From NCBI RefSeq assembly GCF_007858185.1, contig NZ_VFES01000018.1, forward strand, positions 1 through 64,000: a stretch of DNA of 64,000 nucleotides. The letters are read 5' to 3'. This stretch comes from Pseudomonas grimontii (GTDB lineage Bacteria; Pseudomonadota; Gammaproteobacteria; Pseudomonadales; Pseudomonadaceae). This document shows, one piece after another, positions 19,198-28,102 of the stretch (position 1 is the first letter of the stretch; the number at the start of each line of letters is the position of its first letter). A program made the translations under genes and the position numbers. The notes under the pieces are model-generated. The model was not told the origin of the DNA and ran no database searches. It saw nothing but the letters and a program-made list of their open reading frames with translations.

Positions 19198-19323
19198 TCA
19201 GCTATGGCGCCTGACAAATTTGCGCCACAGCCACACCCACAACCACACTACCGGAAACGCCAGGATCATGAACGGCAGCACATAGCTGGCGCGTGCCAGG
19301 GCGTCTGCGGTGCCGTCCACCAT
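19198..19323 (-). CDS. Possible 41-residue single-pass membrane peptide
   Basis: An ATG at 19323 opens a 41-codon frame with one strong membrane segment (YVLPFMILAFPVVWLWVWLW) and a basic tail (RKFVRRHS), a topology typical of small bacterial inner-membrane proteins. Its stop lies immediately next to the stop of the convergent DUF1615 gene. No good ribosome-binding site is visible, and the frame can be extended upstream to 19482 only with a sequence that looks non-coding. Real but uncertain. Confidence 0.4.
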   Translation of the reverse strand: MVDGTADALARASYVLPFMILAFPVVWLWVWLWRKFVRRHS

Positions 19324-19439
19324 AAAGCGGGTTCGGCGAATTAACGCAAAGCATCGTGCAAGATTTGCAGGGCTGATGGTGATGGCTGCCGTTGGGCATG
19401 TGGCGTACATCTCAAATCCGACCCCAAGGAAGACTCGCC

Positions 19440-19862
19440 ATGATTGCTCACGCTGTGCCCGAAGGTTTTGTCCCGCTGCCACGCAGCAGCCCGTTGCTGG
19501 ATTTGCTCGGCCCGGCGTATTGCCGAGGTGACGGCCTGCAACTGGAGATCGGCCTGCGCGCCGACAATCGTCATGCCAATGGGCGTGGGACTGTGCACGG
19601 TGGGGTGTTGGCGACCCTGGCGGATGTCGGCATGGGCTATGCCATGGCGTTTTCCAGTGAGCCGCCGTTGCCGTTGATTACAGCGAGCATGACCGTGGAT
19701 TACCTGGGGGCGGTGCAGGTGGGGGAGTGGATTACCGTGCGCTTGGAACATCACAAGCGAGGGCGGCAAATGGCGTTTGCCACGGTGAGCCTGCAGGTGG
19801 GGGAGAAGGTGGTGGCGCGGGCGAACGCGGTGTTTGCCGTGCCTCAATCTGACAGGCAATGA
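19440..19862 (+). CDS. PaaI-type hotdog thioesterase
   Basis: A 140-residue acyl-CoA thioesterase of the PaaI/4HBT class. The hotdog-fold signature is clear: NGRGTVHGGVLATLADVGMGYA (catalytic-helix HGG, residues about 55-75), then ASMTVDYLGAVQVGEWITV and a C-terminal strand pair. The substrate is probably a small aromatic or acyl-CoA. The ATG at 19440 has AAGGA 10 bases upstream, whereas the in-frame start at 19392 lies in the spacer. It converges on atoB across a bidirectional terminator. Confidence 0.85.
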   Translation: MIAHAVPEGFVPLPRSSPLLDLLGPAYCRGDGLQLEIGLRADNRHANGRGTVHGGVLATLADVGMGYAMAFSSEPPLPLITASMTVDYLGAVQVGEWITVRLEHHKRGRQMAFATVSLQVGEKVVARANAVFAVPQSDRQ

Positions 19863-19906
19863 AGATCTAATGTGGGGTGCTGTATTTTCAGGGAAACCGC
19901 GTAAAG

Positions 19907-19940
19907 AAAAGGCCTGGCTTTTCGTGGAGCCGGGCCTTTT
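19907..19940. terminator. Bidirectional intrinsic terminator (thioesterase / atoB)
   Basis: AAAAGGCCTGGCT and AGCCGGGCCTTTT form a stem with A- and T-runs on either side, between convergent genes. Confidence 0.85.
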
Positions 19941-19956
19941 CGGTGTTGCTCTTTTA

Positions 19957-21138
19957 TCAGCTGCGTTCGAGGGCCAGGGCTACGCCTTGGCCGCCACCGA
20001 TGCACAGTGTCGCCAGGCCTTTCTTGGCATCGCGCTTGATCATTTCGTGCAGCAGGGTAACCAGCACGCGGCAGCCTGACGCGCCGATCGGGTGGCCGAT
20101 GGCGATGGCACCACCGTTGACGTTGACCTTGTCCGCATCCCACTCCAGCTCTTTAGCTACCGCCAGGGATTGCGCGGCAAAGGCTTCATTGGCTTCGATC
20201 AGGTCCAGATCGTCCAGGCTCCAACCGGCTTTGTCCAGGCAGCGGCGGGTGGCCGAGACCGGGCCGATGCCCATGATCGCCGGGTCAACGCCCGCGTTGG
20301 CGTAGCTGGCGATGCGCGCCAATACCGGCAAGCCGAGGGCCTTGGCCTTGGCGGCACTCATCAGCAGCACCGCGGCGGCACCGTCATTGAGGCTGGAGGC
20401 GTTGCCGGCGGTGACGCTACCGTCTTTCTTGAACGCCGGCTTGAGCTTGGCCAGGGACTCGGCGGTGGTACCGGCGCGAGGCTGCTCATCCACGGCGAAG
20501 GCAACCGGGTCGCCCTTGCGCTGGGGGATCAGGATCGGCGTGATCTCATCGACAAAACGCCCGGCCTCGATGGCGGCAGTGGCTTTTTGCTGGGACGCAG
20601 CGGCGAAAGCATCCTGGGCTTCACGGCTGATGCCGTATTTGTCCACCAGGTTCTCGGCGGTGATGCCCATGTGGTAGTCGTTGAACGCATCCCACAGGCC
20701 GTCAGTGATCATGCTGTCGATCATCTTGGCGTGGCCCATGCGCAAACCCGTGCGTGCAGCAGGCAGTACGTACGGTGCCAGGCTCATGTTCTCCATGCCG
20801 CCGGCGATGATGACCTCGGCGTCACCGCAACGGATGGCCTGGGCGCCCAGGTGCAGGGCTTTCAGGCCTGAGCCGCAGACCTTGTTCAGGGTCAGGCTCG
20901 GCACGGCGTGGGGCAGGCCGGCGAGGATCGAGGCTTGGCGTGCGGGGTTCTGGCCGCTGCCGGCAGTGAGTACCTGGCCGAGGATGACTTCATCTACTTG
21001 GGCCGGGTCCAGGCCGGTCTGCTCCAGCAGGCGACGGATCACGGCGGCGCCCAGCTCCGGTGCCGGAATGCTTGCCAGCGAACCTTGAAAGCTGCCCACG
21101 GCGGTGCGGGTAGCAGCAACAATCACGACGTCTTGCAT
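19957..21138 (-). CDS. atoB: Acetyl-CoA C-acetyltransferase AtoB
   Basis: A 393-residue thiolase that cleaves acetoacetyl-CoA to two acetyl-CoA. The active cysteine lies in [17 protein letters not shown] (about residue 88), and the [13 protein letters not shown] motif near the C-terminus supplies the catalytic His and Cys. [11 protein letters not shown] completes the set. It is the third gene of the atoD-atoA-atoB operon; the ORF can be extended to 21153, which would overlap the atoA stop, and translation is likely coupled. The [15 protein letters not shown] start is the normal one. Together with the CoA transferase it converts acetoacetate to acetyl-CoA. Confidence 0.93.
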   Translation of the reverse strand: MQDVVIVAATRTAVGSFQGSLASIPAPELGAAVIRRLLEQTGLDPAQVDEVILGQVLTAGSGQNPARQASILAGLPHAVPSLTLNKVCGSGLKALHLGAQAIRCGDAEVIIAGGMENMSLAPYVLPAARTGLRMGHAKMIDSMITDGLWDAFNDYHMGITAENLVDKYGISREAQDAFAAASQQKATAAIEAGRFVDEITPILIPQRKGDPVAFAVDEQPRAGTTAESLAKLKPAFKKDGSVTAGNASSLNDGAAAVLLMSAAKAKALGLPVLARIASYANAGVDPAIMGIGPVSATRRCLDKAGWSLDDLDLIEANEAFAAQSLAVAKELEWDADKVNVNGGAIAIGHPIGASGCRVLVTLLHEMIKRDAKKGLATLCIGGGQGVALALERS

Positions 21139-21149
21139 GGAATCTGTCC

Positions 21150-21809
21150 TCACTGGAAGTGCATTTCTGGAACGTGGTCCGGGACGATCAGTTTACCGGC
21201 GGTCTTGCTCACAATCTCTTCAACGCTGACGCCAGGTGCGCGTTCCTTGAGGACAAAAGCGCCATTTTCGATTTCCAGGTACGCGAGGTCTGTCAGCACA
21301 CGCTTGATGCAGTTGGCACCGGTCAGCGGCAGGCTGCATTGGCTGAGCAACTTGGACTCGCCGTCCTTGGAGGCGTGGGTCATGATCACGATGATGTTTT
21401 CCGCACCGGCCACCAGGTCCATGGCGCCGCCCATGCCCTTGACCAGTTTGCCGGGGATCATCCACGAGGCGATGTTGCCATGTACGTCCACTTCAAACGC
21501 GCCGAGCACGGTGAGGTCGACGTGGCCGCCACGAATCATCGCGAAGGATTCGGCAGAGGAGAAGATCGAGGCGCCGATGCGCGCCGTCACAGTCTGTTTG
21601 CCGGCGTTGATCATGTCGGCATCGATGGTTTCTTCGGTAGGAAACGGGCCCATGCCCAGCAGGCCGTTTTCCGACTGCAGCATCACTTCCATGCCTTCGG
21701 GGATGTAGTTGGCCACCAGGGTCGGAATGCCGATGCCCAGGTTGACGTAGAAACCGTCCTGCATTTCGCGGGCGACGCGTTGAGCCATTTGTTCGCGGGT
21801 AAGAGCCAT
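21150..21809 (-). CDS. atoA: 3-oxoacid CoA-transferase subunit B
   Basis: A 219-residue beta subunit of acetoacetate:succinyl-CoA (or acetyl-CoA) transferase. The catalytic glutamate is in [13 protein letters not shown] (about residue 45). [13 protein letters not shown] and [15 protein letters not shown] are further family blocks. The start at 21809 ([16 protein letters not shown]) is the family N-terminus; the longer frame reaching 22088 lies over subunit A. It is separated from subunit A by 34 bases and overlaps the longest atoB frame. The complex activates acetoacetate with CoA for cleavage by AtoB. Confidence 0.93.
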   Translation of the reverse strand: MALTREQMAQRVAREMQDGFYVNLGIGIPTLVANYIPEGMEVMLQSENGLLGMGPFPTEETIDADMINAGKQTVTARIGASIFSSAESFAMIRGGHVDLTVLGAFEVDVHGNIASWMIPGKLVKGMGGAMDLVAGAENIIVIMTHASKDGESKLLSQCSLPLTGANCIKRVLTDLAYLEIENGAFVLKERAPGVSVEEIVSKTAGKLIVPDHVPEMHFQ

Positions 21810-21843
21810 TTTATGAGTCCTTATTGTTCGGGCTGGGGGCGGA

Positions 21844-22542
21844 TTATTTGCGCACGGTGCGCTGTTCGATGCGCTTCTCGAACGTGCCGCAGATGATCCG
21901 GTCGACGTAGATGCCAGGGGTGTGGATCTGCGCCGGGTCCAGCTCGCCCGGTTCGACGATTTCCTCGACCTCGACCACGGTGATCTTGCCGGCGGTGGCG
22001 GCCAGCGGGTTGAAGTTCTGGGCGGTGTGGCGATAGATGACGTTGCCGAAGTGGTCGGCTTTCCAGCCTTTGACGATGGCGAAGTCACCGGTGATGGACT
22101 CTTCCATCAGGTACGGGCGACCGTTGAATTCGCGGGTTTCCTTGCCTTCTGCGACCGGGGTGCCGACGCCGGTGGCGGTGAAGAAGGCGGGGATACCGGC
22201 GCCGCCTGCGCGCATTTTTTCCGCCAGGGTGCCTTGGGGGGTGAGGACCACTTCGATTTCGCCGCTGAGCAATTGCTTCTCGAACAGGGCGTTTTCACCG
22301 ACGTAGGACGCGATCACCTTGCGGATCTGCTTTTCTTCCAGCAGTACGCCCAGGCCAAAACCGTCGACGCCGCAGTTGTTGGAAACCACGGTGAGGTCGC
22401 GGGTGCCTTTGCGCTTGATCTCGGCGATGAGGTTTTCCGGAATGCCACACAGGCCAAAACCACCGGCGAGCACGGTCATGCCGTCTTCCAGGCCTGCCAG
22501 TGCTTCCTCGTAGGACGCCACGCGTTTATCGAAACCTGCCAT
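21844..22542 (-). CDS. atoD: 3-oxoacid CoA-transferase subunit A
   Basis: A 232-residue alpha subunit of the CoA transferase. The CoA-binding glycine-rich motif [13 protein letters not shown] (about residue 24) is intact, followed by [17 protein letters not shown] and [15 protein letters not shown]. The ATG at 22542 is preceded by GAGGTG. It is the first gene of the operon; the divergent LysR gene at 22730 is the likely regulator. The enzyme allows growth on acetoacetate/3-hydroxybutyrate-derived ketone bodies or degradation of leucine. Confidence 0.93.
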   Translation of the reverse strand: MAGFDKRVASYEEALAGLEDGMTVLAGGFGLCGIPENLIAEIKRKGTRDLTVVSNNCGVDGFGLGVLLEEKQIRKVIASYVGENALFEKQLLSGEIEVVLTPQGTLAEKMRAGGAGIPAFFTATGVGTPVAEGKETREFNGRPYLMEESITGDFAIVKGWKADHFGNVIYRHTAQNFNPLAATAGKITVVEVEEIVEPGELDPAQIHTPGIYVDRIICGTFEKRIEQRTVRK

Positions 22543-22652
22543 ATGCACCTCTTTTATTGTTTGTGGGCCAGCCAATGAATCGAGTGTTGCGCCGACGGAT
22601 TGATTTGTTAAGTTGTTTTTTAAGGTTGATTGGTTTGGAAAACAGCATAATC

Positions 22653-22726
22653 AGCTTCAAGCCGCAAGCTTCAAGGAGAAGCAACGGCTGCTTTTACTTG
22701 TGCCTTCAACTTGTAGCTTGGAGCTT
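22653..22726. repeat. Long imperfect inverted repeat (copy 1), overlapping a ribosome site
   Basis: The arms AGCTTCAAGC..GCAAG and CTTGTAGCTTGGAGCTT can fold into a hairpin of roughly 35 bp per arm. A related 75-base copy lies at 28026-28100. The right arm contains the GGAG (22720-22723) that serves the LysR gene starting at 22730. Confidence 0.7.
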
Positions 22727-22729
22727 CCA

Positions 22730-23635
22730 ATGACCGTTAAACAGATGCGTGCCTTTCTTGCCGTGGCCCAAAGCCTGAGTTTTGCCGCCGCCTGCGAGCG
22801 TCTGCACCTCTCCCAATCGGCGCTGAGCCTGACCATCAAGGGCTTGGAAGAAGGGCTGGGTGGGCGCTTGTTCAGTCGTAATACGCGCAACGTGGCCCTC
22901 ACGCCCGAAGGTGAATCCCTGTTGCCCCTGGCACGTCGGCTGATGGCCGATTGGGACAATGCCGAGGATGAACTGCGTCAGTTGTTCACCCTGCAACGCG
23001 GGCGGGTCACCGTGGCGGCGATGCCGTCGTTTGCCGGCAACCTGCTGCCGCCGATCCTGAAGATATTCCGCGCGCGTTACCCCCAGGTGAACGTGACGGT
23101 GCATGACTTGATCAATGAGCAGGTGCTGGAGATGGTTCGCGACCGCCATGTGGAACTGGGCGTGGCGTTTGAACCCTCGGAAGGCTCGTCGCTGGCCTTT
23201 ACACCGCTGTACCTGGACCGCTTTATTGCGGTGGTGCCCGGTGATTCATTGCTGGCCCAGTGTGCCGAGGTCGACTGGAAAACCTTGCTGGAGCACCCGT
23301 TCATCACGTTGCAGCGGCCTTCCACGGTGCGGGTGATGCTGGAAGAGCATCTGGGGGCTTTGAAGACGAAGTTGCCGGTGGCGTTGGAAAGCCATCAATT
23401 GGCAACCGTGGGCAAGATGGTCGCCAGCGGGCTGGGCGTCAGCGCCGTACCAGCCTTGTGTGCGCAGCAGATGCTGGAGGCGGGGGCGCATTGCATCACC
23501 TTGACCGATCCGGTGATCGAACGGCCGATTGGTGTGCTGACCAAGCCAGGGCATGAACTGTCGGCGGCGGCGCAGGTGTTGTTTGATATTTTTCGGGACG
23601 AAGCGGGGAAGGGTAGGTTTCCGGCGTTGTTATAA
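22730..23635 (+). CDS. LysR-family transcriptional regulator of atoDAB
   Basis: A 301-residue LysR protein. The HTH domain occupies residues about 2-60 (VKQMRAFLAVAQSLSFAAACERLHLSQSALSLTIKGLEE), followed by a type 2 periplasmic-binding-like effector domain. It is divergent from the atoDAB operon, so it most likely controls it; the ligand is unknown. The ATG at 22730 fits the family start, and the upstream in-frame codons from 22613 lie inside a repeat. Its ribosome site is buried in that repeat's stem. A strong hairpin terminator follows. Confidence 0.82.
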   Translation: MTVKQMRAFLAVAQSLSFAAACERLHLSQSALSLTIKGLEEGLGGRLFSRNTRNVALTPEGESLLPLARRLMADWDNAEDELRQLFTLQRGRVTVAAMPSFAGNLLPPILKIFRARYPQVNVTVHDLINEQVLEMVRDRHVELGVAFEPSEGSSLAFTPLYLDRFIAVVPGDSLLAQCAEVDWKTLLEHPFITLQRPSTVRVMLEEHLGALKTKLPVALESHQLATVGKMVASGLGVSAVPALCAQQMLEAGAHCITLTDPVIERPIGVLTKPGHELSAAAQVLFDIFRDEAGKGRFPALL

Positions 23636-23661
23636 AGCAGGGTTATAAAACAGGTATTAAA

Positions 23662-23689
23662 AAGCCCGCTCGAGTAAACGAGCGGGCTT
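23662..23689. terminator. Bidirectional intrinsic terminator
   Basis: AAGCCCGCTCG-AGTAAA-CGAGCGGGCTT is a perfect 11-bp stem with A/T-rich flanks, placed between the convergent LysR and hypothetical genes. Confidence 0.88.
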
Positions 23690-23710
23690 AAATTTAAAGT
23701 TGCACCGTTA

Positions 23711-24040
23711 TCAGCAGTATCTATCAATCACTTTAACTTGCGATTGGCCTTTGAGGTTCTGCCATTCGGTATTAAGTGTATGGAACACTTGCTCGATAAA
23801 GTTGCGATCGGCCGCGGCTTTCTTGCCGACATAACCCTGGCCACGGCGGTACATCTTCAGGCGCGCCGCCAGTTCACGGTTATTGCGGTCGAACTCGGCT
23901 TCTTCGGTGTGGGGCGCCAGGCAGTCAATTTGCACTTCGCCCGATTTGCCAATCCACAGGATATGGTCGTCGAGTGTGTCTTTCTGCGCTGCGAACATCT
24001 CAGCCAATTCATCGATAGTTGGTTGGTTGTTCAGATTCAT
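23711..24040 (-). CDS. Conserved hypothetical protein (109 residues)
   Basis: A small soluble, charged protein with no domain I can name. Predicted helical N-terminus (TIDELAEMFAAQKDTLDDHILWIG) and a polar central part (HTEEAEFDRNNRELAARLKMYRRGQGYVGKKAAAD). No signal peptide or membrane segment. The codon use is ordinary for the window and the start (MNLNNQPT) has AGGGG about 5 bases upstream, so it is probably a real, native pseudomonad gene. Function unknown. Confidence 0.65.
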   Translation of the reverse strand: MNLNNQPTIDELAEMFAAQKDTLDDHILWIGKSGEVQIDCLAPHTEEAEFDRNNRELAARLKMYRRGQGYVGKKAAADRNFIEQVFHTLNTEWQNLKGQSQVKVIDRYC

Positions 24041-24554
24041 GTGTAAGCCCCTTGACCAGTTGGCGATCTATCAGTTGATTCCGTTAAAACTGCTTAGTTG
24101 TCTCCGGCTTCGAAAACCGGGCGTCAGTGACTGTCTGCCGAATACGGGCAGGGTCTTGAGCCTGATGCATGTAGTCTTGCTGATGAACTGCTACGCAATG
24201 GTTTCATAACGAAGACAAGCAGCGTTTGAGCTCCTTGTACCGATCCTTACGGGTCGGTCAGCTTCATCAATCTGCCTTGTGAGCAGTGCACATCCGGAAA
24301 AAACAGCTCGGCGGTCAGACGAGCTTGTTCAAAACGCTTGTTACCAACGCTCCCGATCCGGGAGACGTCTAGATCATGCAAGGACAAAAAGGTTACGTCA
24401 ACGGTTATGTAGTGATTATTTTTATTCACTACATAAATCGTCGTGGGGACGGGGGGATGCGGGAGAAGGTGACTTGGGCGTCATTTTTTGTGCTGATTAG
24501 TCGCAGGCGCCAGTGGTCGATTCCGCGCTTAAGCATTGTGGGAGGGGCGGTTTT
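24041..24554. other. 514-base spacer with a 30-bp perfect palindrome
   Basis: No convincing gene. The spacer holds small stems CCGATCC-TTAC-GGGTCGG (24240-24256) and CTCCCG-ATC-CGGGAG (24349-24363), and the perfect dyad TATGTAGTGA-N10-TCACTACATA at 24406-24435 whose centre is AT-only. The short open frames here have no ribosome site. Confidence 0.5.
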
Positions 24555-25403
24555 TTATGGCCCCAGCCGCTCGGCCAGCAACGGCAACAACCGCTCGCAA
24601 GAGGCTTCGATCTTCACCTGCAACAGCTCATCCCCTCGGGTCTTGCCCAAGTTGATGGCGATCACCGGCTTGCCCTGTTCGACCATCGCCTTGCACAGGC
24701 GAAATGCGGAGTAAGCCATCAGCGACGAACCTACCACCAGCAACCCCTCGGCATGCGTTACCGCCGCCATCGCCCTGGCCGCCGTCGCCGGCGCGACGTT
24801 CTCGCCAAAAAACACCACGTCCGGCTTGAGTCGCTCACCCTCGCAATGGGGGCAGCGGGGGACCTGGAAGTGCTCTTCAAACGCGGGGTCGAGCAAGGTG
24901 TCGCCATCAGGCGCCTGTACCGCATGGACCTGCGCCAGGTATGGGTTATCGACCTCCATCTGTCGCTGGATCACGTCGCGTGTGCTGTGCAGTTGGCAAT
25001 CCAGGCACAGTACCCGGTGCAGGCTGCCGTGCAATTCGGTCACGTCATGGCTGCCGGCCTGGTCATGCAAGGTGTCGACGTTCTGCGTGATCAGGCCGGT
25101 GATGTGCTGGCGCTGTTGCAGGGCCGCCAATGCCCGGTGAGCGTTGTTCGGCTGGGCGATACGTACCCTCGGCCAGCCCAGCATCGCCCGCGCCCAGTAG
25201 CGGCGTCGCGCCTGCGCGGTAGCGAGGAACTCCTGGTACATCATCGGCGCTTTGCCCCGGCGCACGCCTTCGCTGTCGCGGTAGTCGGGGATCCCCGACG
25301 ACGTGCTGATGCCTGCACCGGTCAACACCAGGAAGCGCCGTTCGGCCATGGCGCGGTGCAGGGTGTCGAGGTGGTCTTCCTGATGTTCCAGCGTGTCGAG
25401 CAT
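24555..25403 (-). CDS. Sir2-family NAD-dependent protein deacylase
   Basis: A 282-residue sirtuin that removes acyl groups from lysines using NAD+. Motifs: GAGISTSSGIPDYRD (NAD binding, residues about 30-45), TQNVDTLHDQAG, and the catalytic histidine in ELHGSLHRVLC. The zinc site has CLDC and CPHC pairs, about 60 residues apart. VFFGENVAP and GSSLMAYSAFRL complete the Rossmann part. At 282 residues it is somewhat longer than CobB. It starts 9 bases after the CBS gene's stop on the same strand and is probably cotranscribed with it. Confidence 0.9.
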   Translation of the reverse strand: MLDTLEHQEDHLDTLHRAMAERRFLVLTGAGISTSSGIPDYRDSEGVRRGKAPMMYQEFLATAQARRRYWARAMLGWPRVRIAQPNNAHRALAALQQRQHITGLITQNVDTLHDQAGSHDVTELHGSLHRVLCLDCQLHSTRDVIQRQMEVDNPYLAQVHAVQAPDGDTLLDPAFEEHFQVPRCPHCEGERLKPDVVFFGENVAPATAARAMAAVTHAEGLLVVGSSLMAYSAFRLCKAMVEQGKPVIAINLGKTRGDELLQVKIEASCERLLPLLAERLGP

Positions 25404-25411
25404 GGGGTCTC

Positions 25412-25852
25412 CTATTCGCCGCGGATGTATTGCTCCAACTGCTTGATCAGGTCAGCCTGTTCGGCAATGGCTTCCTTGACCAGGTCACCGATGGAAAGCA
25501 GGCCCAGCAGCTTGCCGTCTTCGACCACGGGCAGGTGGCGCAGGTGGCTGTCGGTCATGATGTTCATGCACTCTTCGACACGTTTATGGGTATCGACGGT
25601 GATAACTGGGGAACTCATCACCTCGTGGACCTTTGTGGTGACCGACGACAGCCCCTTGAGCATGATTTTGCGTGCGTAATCGCGCTCGCTGATGATCCCC
25701 ACGACCGCGCCTTCCTTGACCACGGGCAAGGCCCCGACGTTTTTCTCCGACATCCGGACCAGCGCTTCAAACACGGTGTGATCCCATTGGATGGTGTGAA
25801 CGTCCTGGTTTTTCTGGTCCTTGGCTTTCAGCAATTGTGCAACGGTCTTCAT
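25412..25852 (-). CDS. CBS-domain pair protein
   Basis: A 146-residue stand-alone Bateman module: two CBS domains (about 12-65 and 78-135), each with the GxI(S/G) strand-turn, seen as VGIISERDYARKI and LGLLSIGDLVKEAI. Such proteins bind adenosine ligands (AMP, ATP, NADH) and signal energy status; their targets vary. The ATG at 25852 is preceded by CGGAGTGG. The longer frame from 25861 adds only MAA. It is the first gene of a likely two-gene unit with the sirtuin, which is interesting because both depend on NAD/adenylate levels. Confidence 0.85.
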   Translation of the reverse strand: MKTVAQLLKAKDQKNQDVHTIQWDHTVFEALVRMSEKNVGALPVVKEGAVVGIISERDYARKIMLKGLSSVTTKVHEVMSSPVITVDTHKRVEECMNIMTDSHLRHLPVVEDGKLLGLLSIGDLVKEAIAEQADLIKQLEQYIRGE

Positions 25853-25984
25853 GGCGGCCACTCCGGTGTTGTTGTTAGGAAGTCAGCGAGTTCCCTACAG
25901 AATCCTAGACGGGCTACGTCGCTGCAAGGACCAAAGCGGCGTTAAACCCGTCGAAAAACGTCATTCGCCGGTTTTTTTCACCTT

Positions 25985-27934
25985 TCATCCCGCATTCGCC
26001 GGCTTTTTGGCGCGTTTGGTCGTGCCGGCTGCCTTGCGGAGTGCCGCCTTGCGCTTCTTTTTCCACGGTGCAGCACTTTGGCCCGCCGGGCTGGCGGGCC
26101 CCGTGATGGTCATGCGCATGCTGTTGCAACGCGCCACTTGCTTGCTCATCCATGCCGCCTGCTTGGCGACGAATTCTTCCAGGCTCATCTCGCCGCTTTG
26201 CACCATGTCCAGCGCCTGCTCCCAGATTGCTGTGGTGCCGGGGTCGGCGATGGCACGGGGCACCGCGTCGATCAGGCTGAAGGCTGCCGGGGTCGCCGAC
26301 AGTGCCTTGCCGTTCTTCACCAGATAACCCCGGTCGAGCAACCCTTGGATAATGCCCGCGCGGGTGGCTTCAGTGCCGATGCCGGTGGTGTCCTTGAGTT
26401 TTTGCTTGAGCAGTGGGTCTTCCACCAGCTTGGCGACGTTTTTCATCGCCTTGATCAGGTCTCCTTCGGTAAAGGGCTTGGGCGGTTGGGTCCACAGGTC
26501 CTTGAGGTTGACCTTGGTCACCGCGTAATCCTGGCCTTGCACCAATGTCGGCAAGGCCTGCGGTGCCGGTGCTTCGCGCCCCTTTGCCGGTGCGAGGGCT
26601 TCGGGCAAGGCGCGTTTCCAGCCCGGCTCGATTACCACTTTGCCCACTGCGCGCAATGCCTGGCCCGCACAGTCGAAATCCGCCTGGGTGCGATCGTATT
26701 CATGGTTGGGCAGGAACTGCGCCAGGTAGCGCGCGCGAATCAGGGTGTAGACCGCACGGTGCTTGCCGGTGAGTTGGCCAACGTCCTTGCCGGCGCCGGT
26801 GGGAATGATGCCGTGGTGCGCGCTGACCTTGGCATCGTTCCAGGCCCGCGATCGGCGCTGGGGATCGATATGCGGCATCAACTCATTCACTGCCGCATCC
26901 GCACGGCCCAGTGCGGCGAGGATCTTCGGCGCCTCGCTGTGCTGGCTCAATGGAAGGTAGCCGCAGTCACTGCGCGGGTAGGTGATGACCTTGTGGGTTT
27001 CGTACAGGGATTGGGCGATATCCAGGGTTTCCTGGGCGCCGAGGCCGAGCTTCTTCGAGCAGATTTCCTGCAGGGTGCCGAGGTCGAAGGGCAGGGGCGC
27101 CACTTCGCGCATGCGTTCGGTACGCAGCTTGATCAGCCGGGCGCTGGCGGCGTTGGTCATGGCGTCGGCAGCGTCGCGGGCCAATTGCGGATTAAGGCAG
27201 CGGCCCTGGTCGTCACAGGCATCTTCGGCGGCACGCCATTGGGCGGTAAAGGTCATGGATTCGTGGCGCAGGTCCACATCAATGGCCCAGTAAGCCACGG
27301 GCACGAAGTCGGCGATGCTGCGGTCGCGGTCCACCACCAGGCGCAGGGTCGGCGTTTGCACCCGGCCCACTGGCAGCACGCCCTGATAGCCGGACTGGCG
27401 CCCCAGCAGGGTAAACAGGCGACTCATGTTCATGCCGATCAGCCAGTCGGCGCGGGAGCGGCCCAGGGCCGAGTGATACAGGCTGAACGTTTCGGCGCCT
27501 GGCTTGAGCGCCGCCAGGGCCTTGCGGATGGAGGCATCGTCCAGCGCCGACAGCCATAGCCGCTGGATCGGCCCGCGATAGCGGCAATGCTCGACCAGTT
27601 CGCGGGCGATCATCTCGCCTTCACGGTCGGCGTCGGTGGCGATCACCAGTTCCTGGGCTTCCCCCAGCAAACGCTTGACGGCCTTGAACTGGCTGGCGGT
27701 CTTGGGCTTGACCAGCATCTTCCATTTTTCCGGGACGATCGGCAGGTCGGCCAGTACCCAGCGTTTGTATTTGGCGTCATAGGCGTCGGGCGGGGCGGTT
27801 TCCAGCAGGTGACCGATGCACCAGGTGACGGTGACCCCATTGCCCACCCAGCAACCGTCGCCGCGGCGACTGGCACCGAGCACGGCCGCAATATCCTTGG
27901 CCTGGGAGGGTTTTTCACAGAGGTACAGCCGCAT
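25985..27934 (-). CDS. topB: DNA topoisomerase III
   Basis: A 649-residue type IA topoisomerase that decatenates DNA. The Toprim domain begins MRLYLCEKPSQAKDIAAVLG and has the acidic DADREGE motif. The active-site tyrosine (about residue 319) is in VITYPRSDCGYLPLS. DLIKAMKNVAKLVED and TGIGTEATRAGIIQGL are further topo III blocks. The C-terminus is lysine/arginine-rich (KKKRKAALRKAAG), which probably aids DNA binding. Its length matches E. coli TopB (653). Monocistronic, with a dispersed repeat upstream. Confidence 0.93.
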   Translation of the reverse strand: MRLYLCEKPSQAKDIAAVLGASRRGDGCWVGNGVTVTWCIGHLLETAPPDAYDAKYKRWVLADLPIVPEKWKMLVKPKTASQFKAVKRLLGEAQELVIATDADREGEMIARELVEHCRYRGPIQRLWLSALDDASIRKALAALKPGAETFSLYHSALGRSRADWLIGMNMSRLFTLLGRQSGYQGVLPVGRVQTPTLRLVVDRDRSIADFVPVAYWAIDVDLRHESMTFTAQWRAAEDACDDQGRCLNPQLARDAADAMTNAASARLIKLRTERMREVAPLPFDLGTLQEICSKKLGLGAQETLDIAQSLYETHKVITYPRSDCGYLPLSQHSEAPKILAALGRADAAVNELMPHIDPQRRSRAWNDAKVSAHHGIIPTGAGKDVGQLTGKHRAVYTLIRARYLAQFLPNHEYDRTQADFDCAGQALRAVGKVVIEPGWKRALPEALAPAKGREAPAPQALPTLVQGQDYAVTKVNLKDLWTQPPKPFTEGDLIKAMKNVAKLVEDPLLKQKLKDTTGIGTEATRAGIIQGLLDRGYLVKNGKALSATPAAFSLIDAVPRAIADPGTTAIWEQALDMVQSGEMSLEEFVAKQAAWMSKQVARCNSMRMTITGPASPAGQSAAPWKKKRKAALRKAAGTTKRAKKPANAG

Positions 27935-28025
27935 GGTCAGCCCATTCGTTACACAGTTGAATGGGGAGCAGGATGGGCAAAAGAAGGAAATTGAGCAACC
28001 ATTATCTGTATGGATGTACAGCTGA

Positions 28026-28100
28026 AAGTTTCAAGCTGCAAGCTTCAAGAAAGAGCCGATTGGCTTTTACTTGGCGCTTGCAGCTTGCCCCTTGAAGCTT
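28026..28100. repeat. Long imperfect inverted repeat (copy 2)
   Basis: TTTCAAGCTGCAAGCTTCAAG and its imperfect complement CTTGCAGCTTGCCCCTTGAAG form a large stem. It resembles the element at 22653-22726, including the internal TTTTACTT block. It lies just beyond the MHS transporter stop and could act as its 3' end structure. Confidence 0.7.
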
Positions 28101-28102
28101 AT

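Noticed and set aside
24247-24429. 60-residue reverse frame in the 24.0-24.5 kb spacer
   Set aside because: Starts with GTG inside the palindrome, no ribosome site, no domain.
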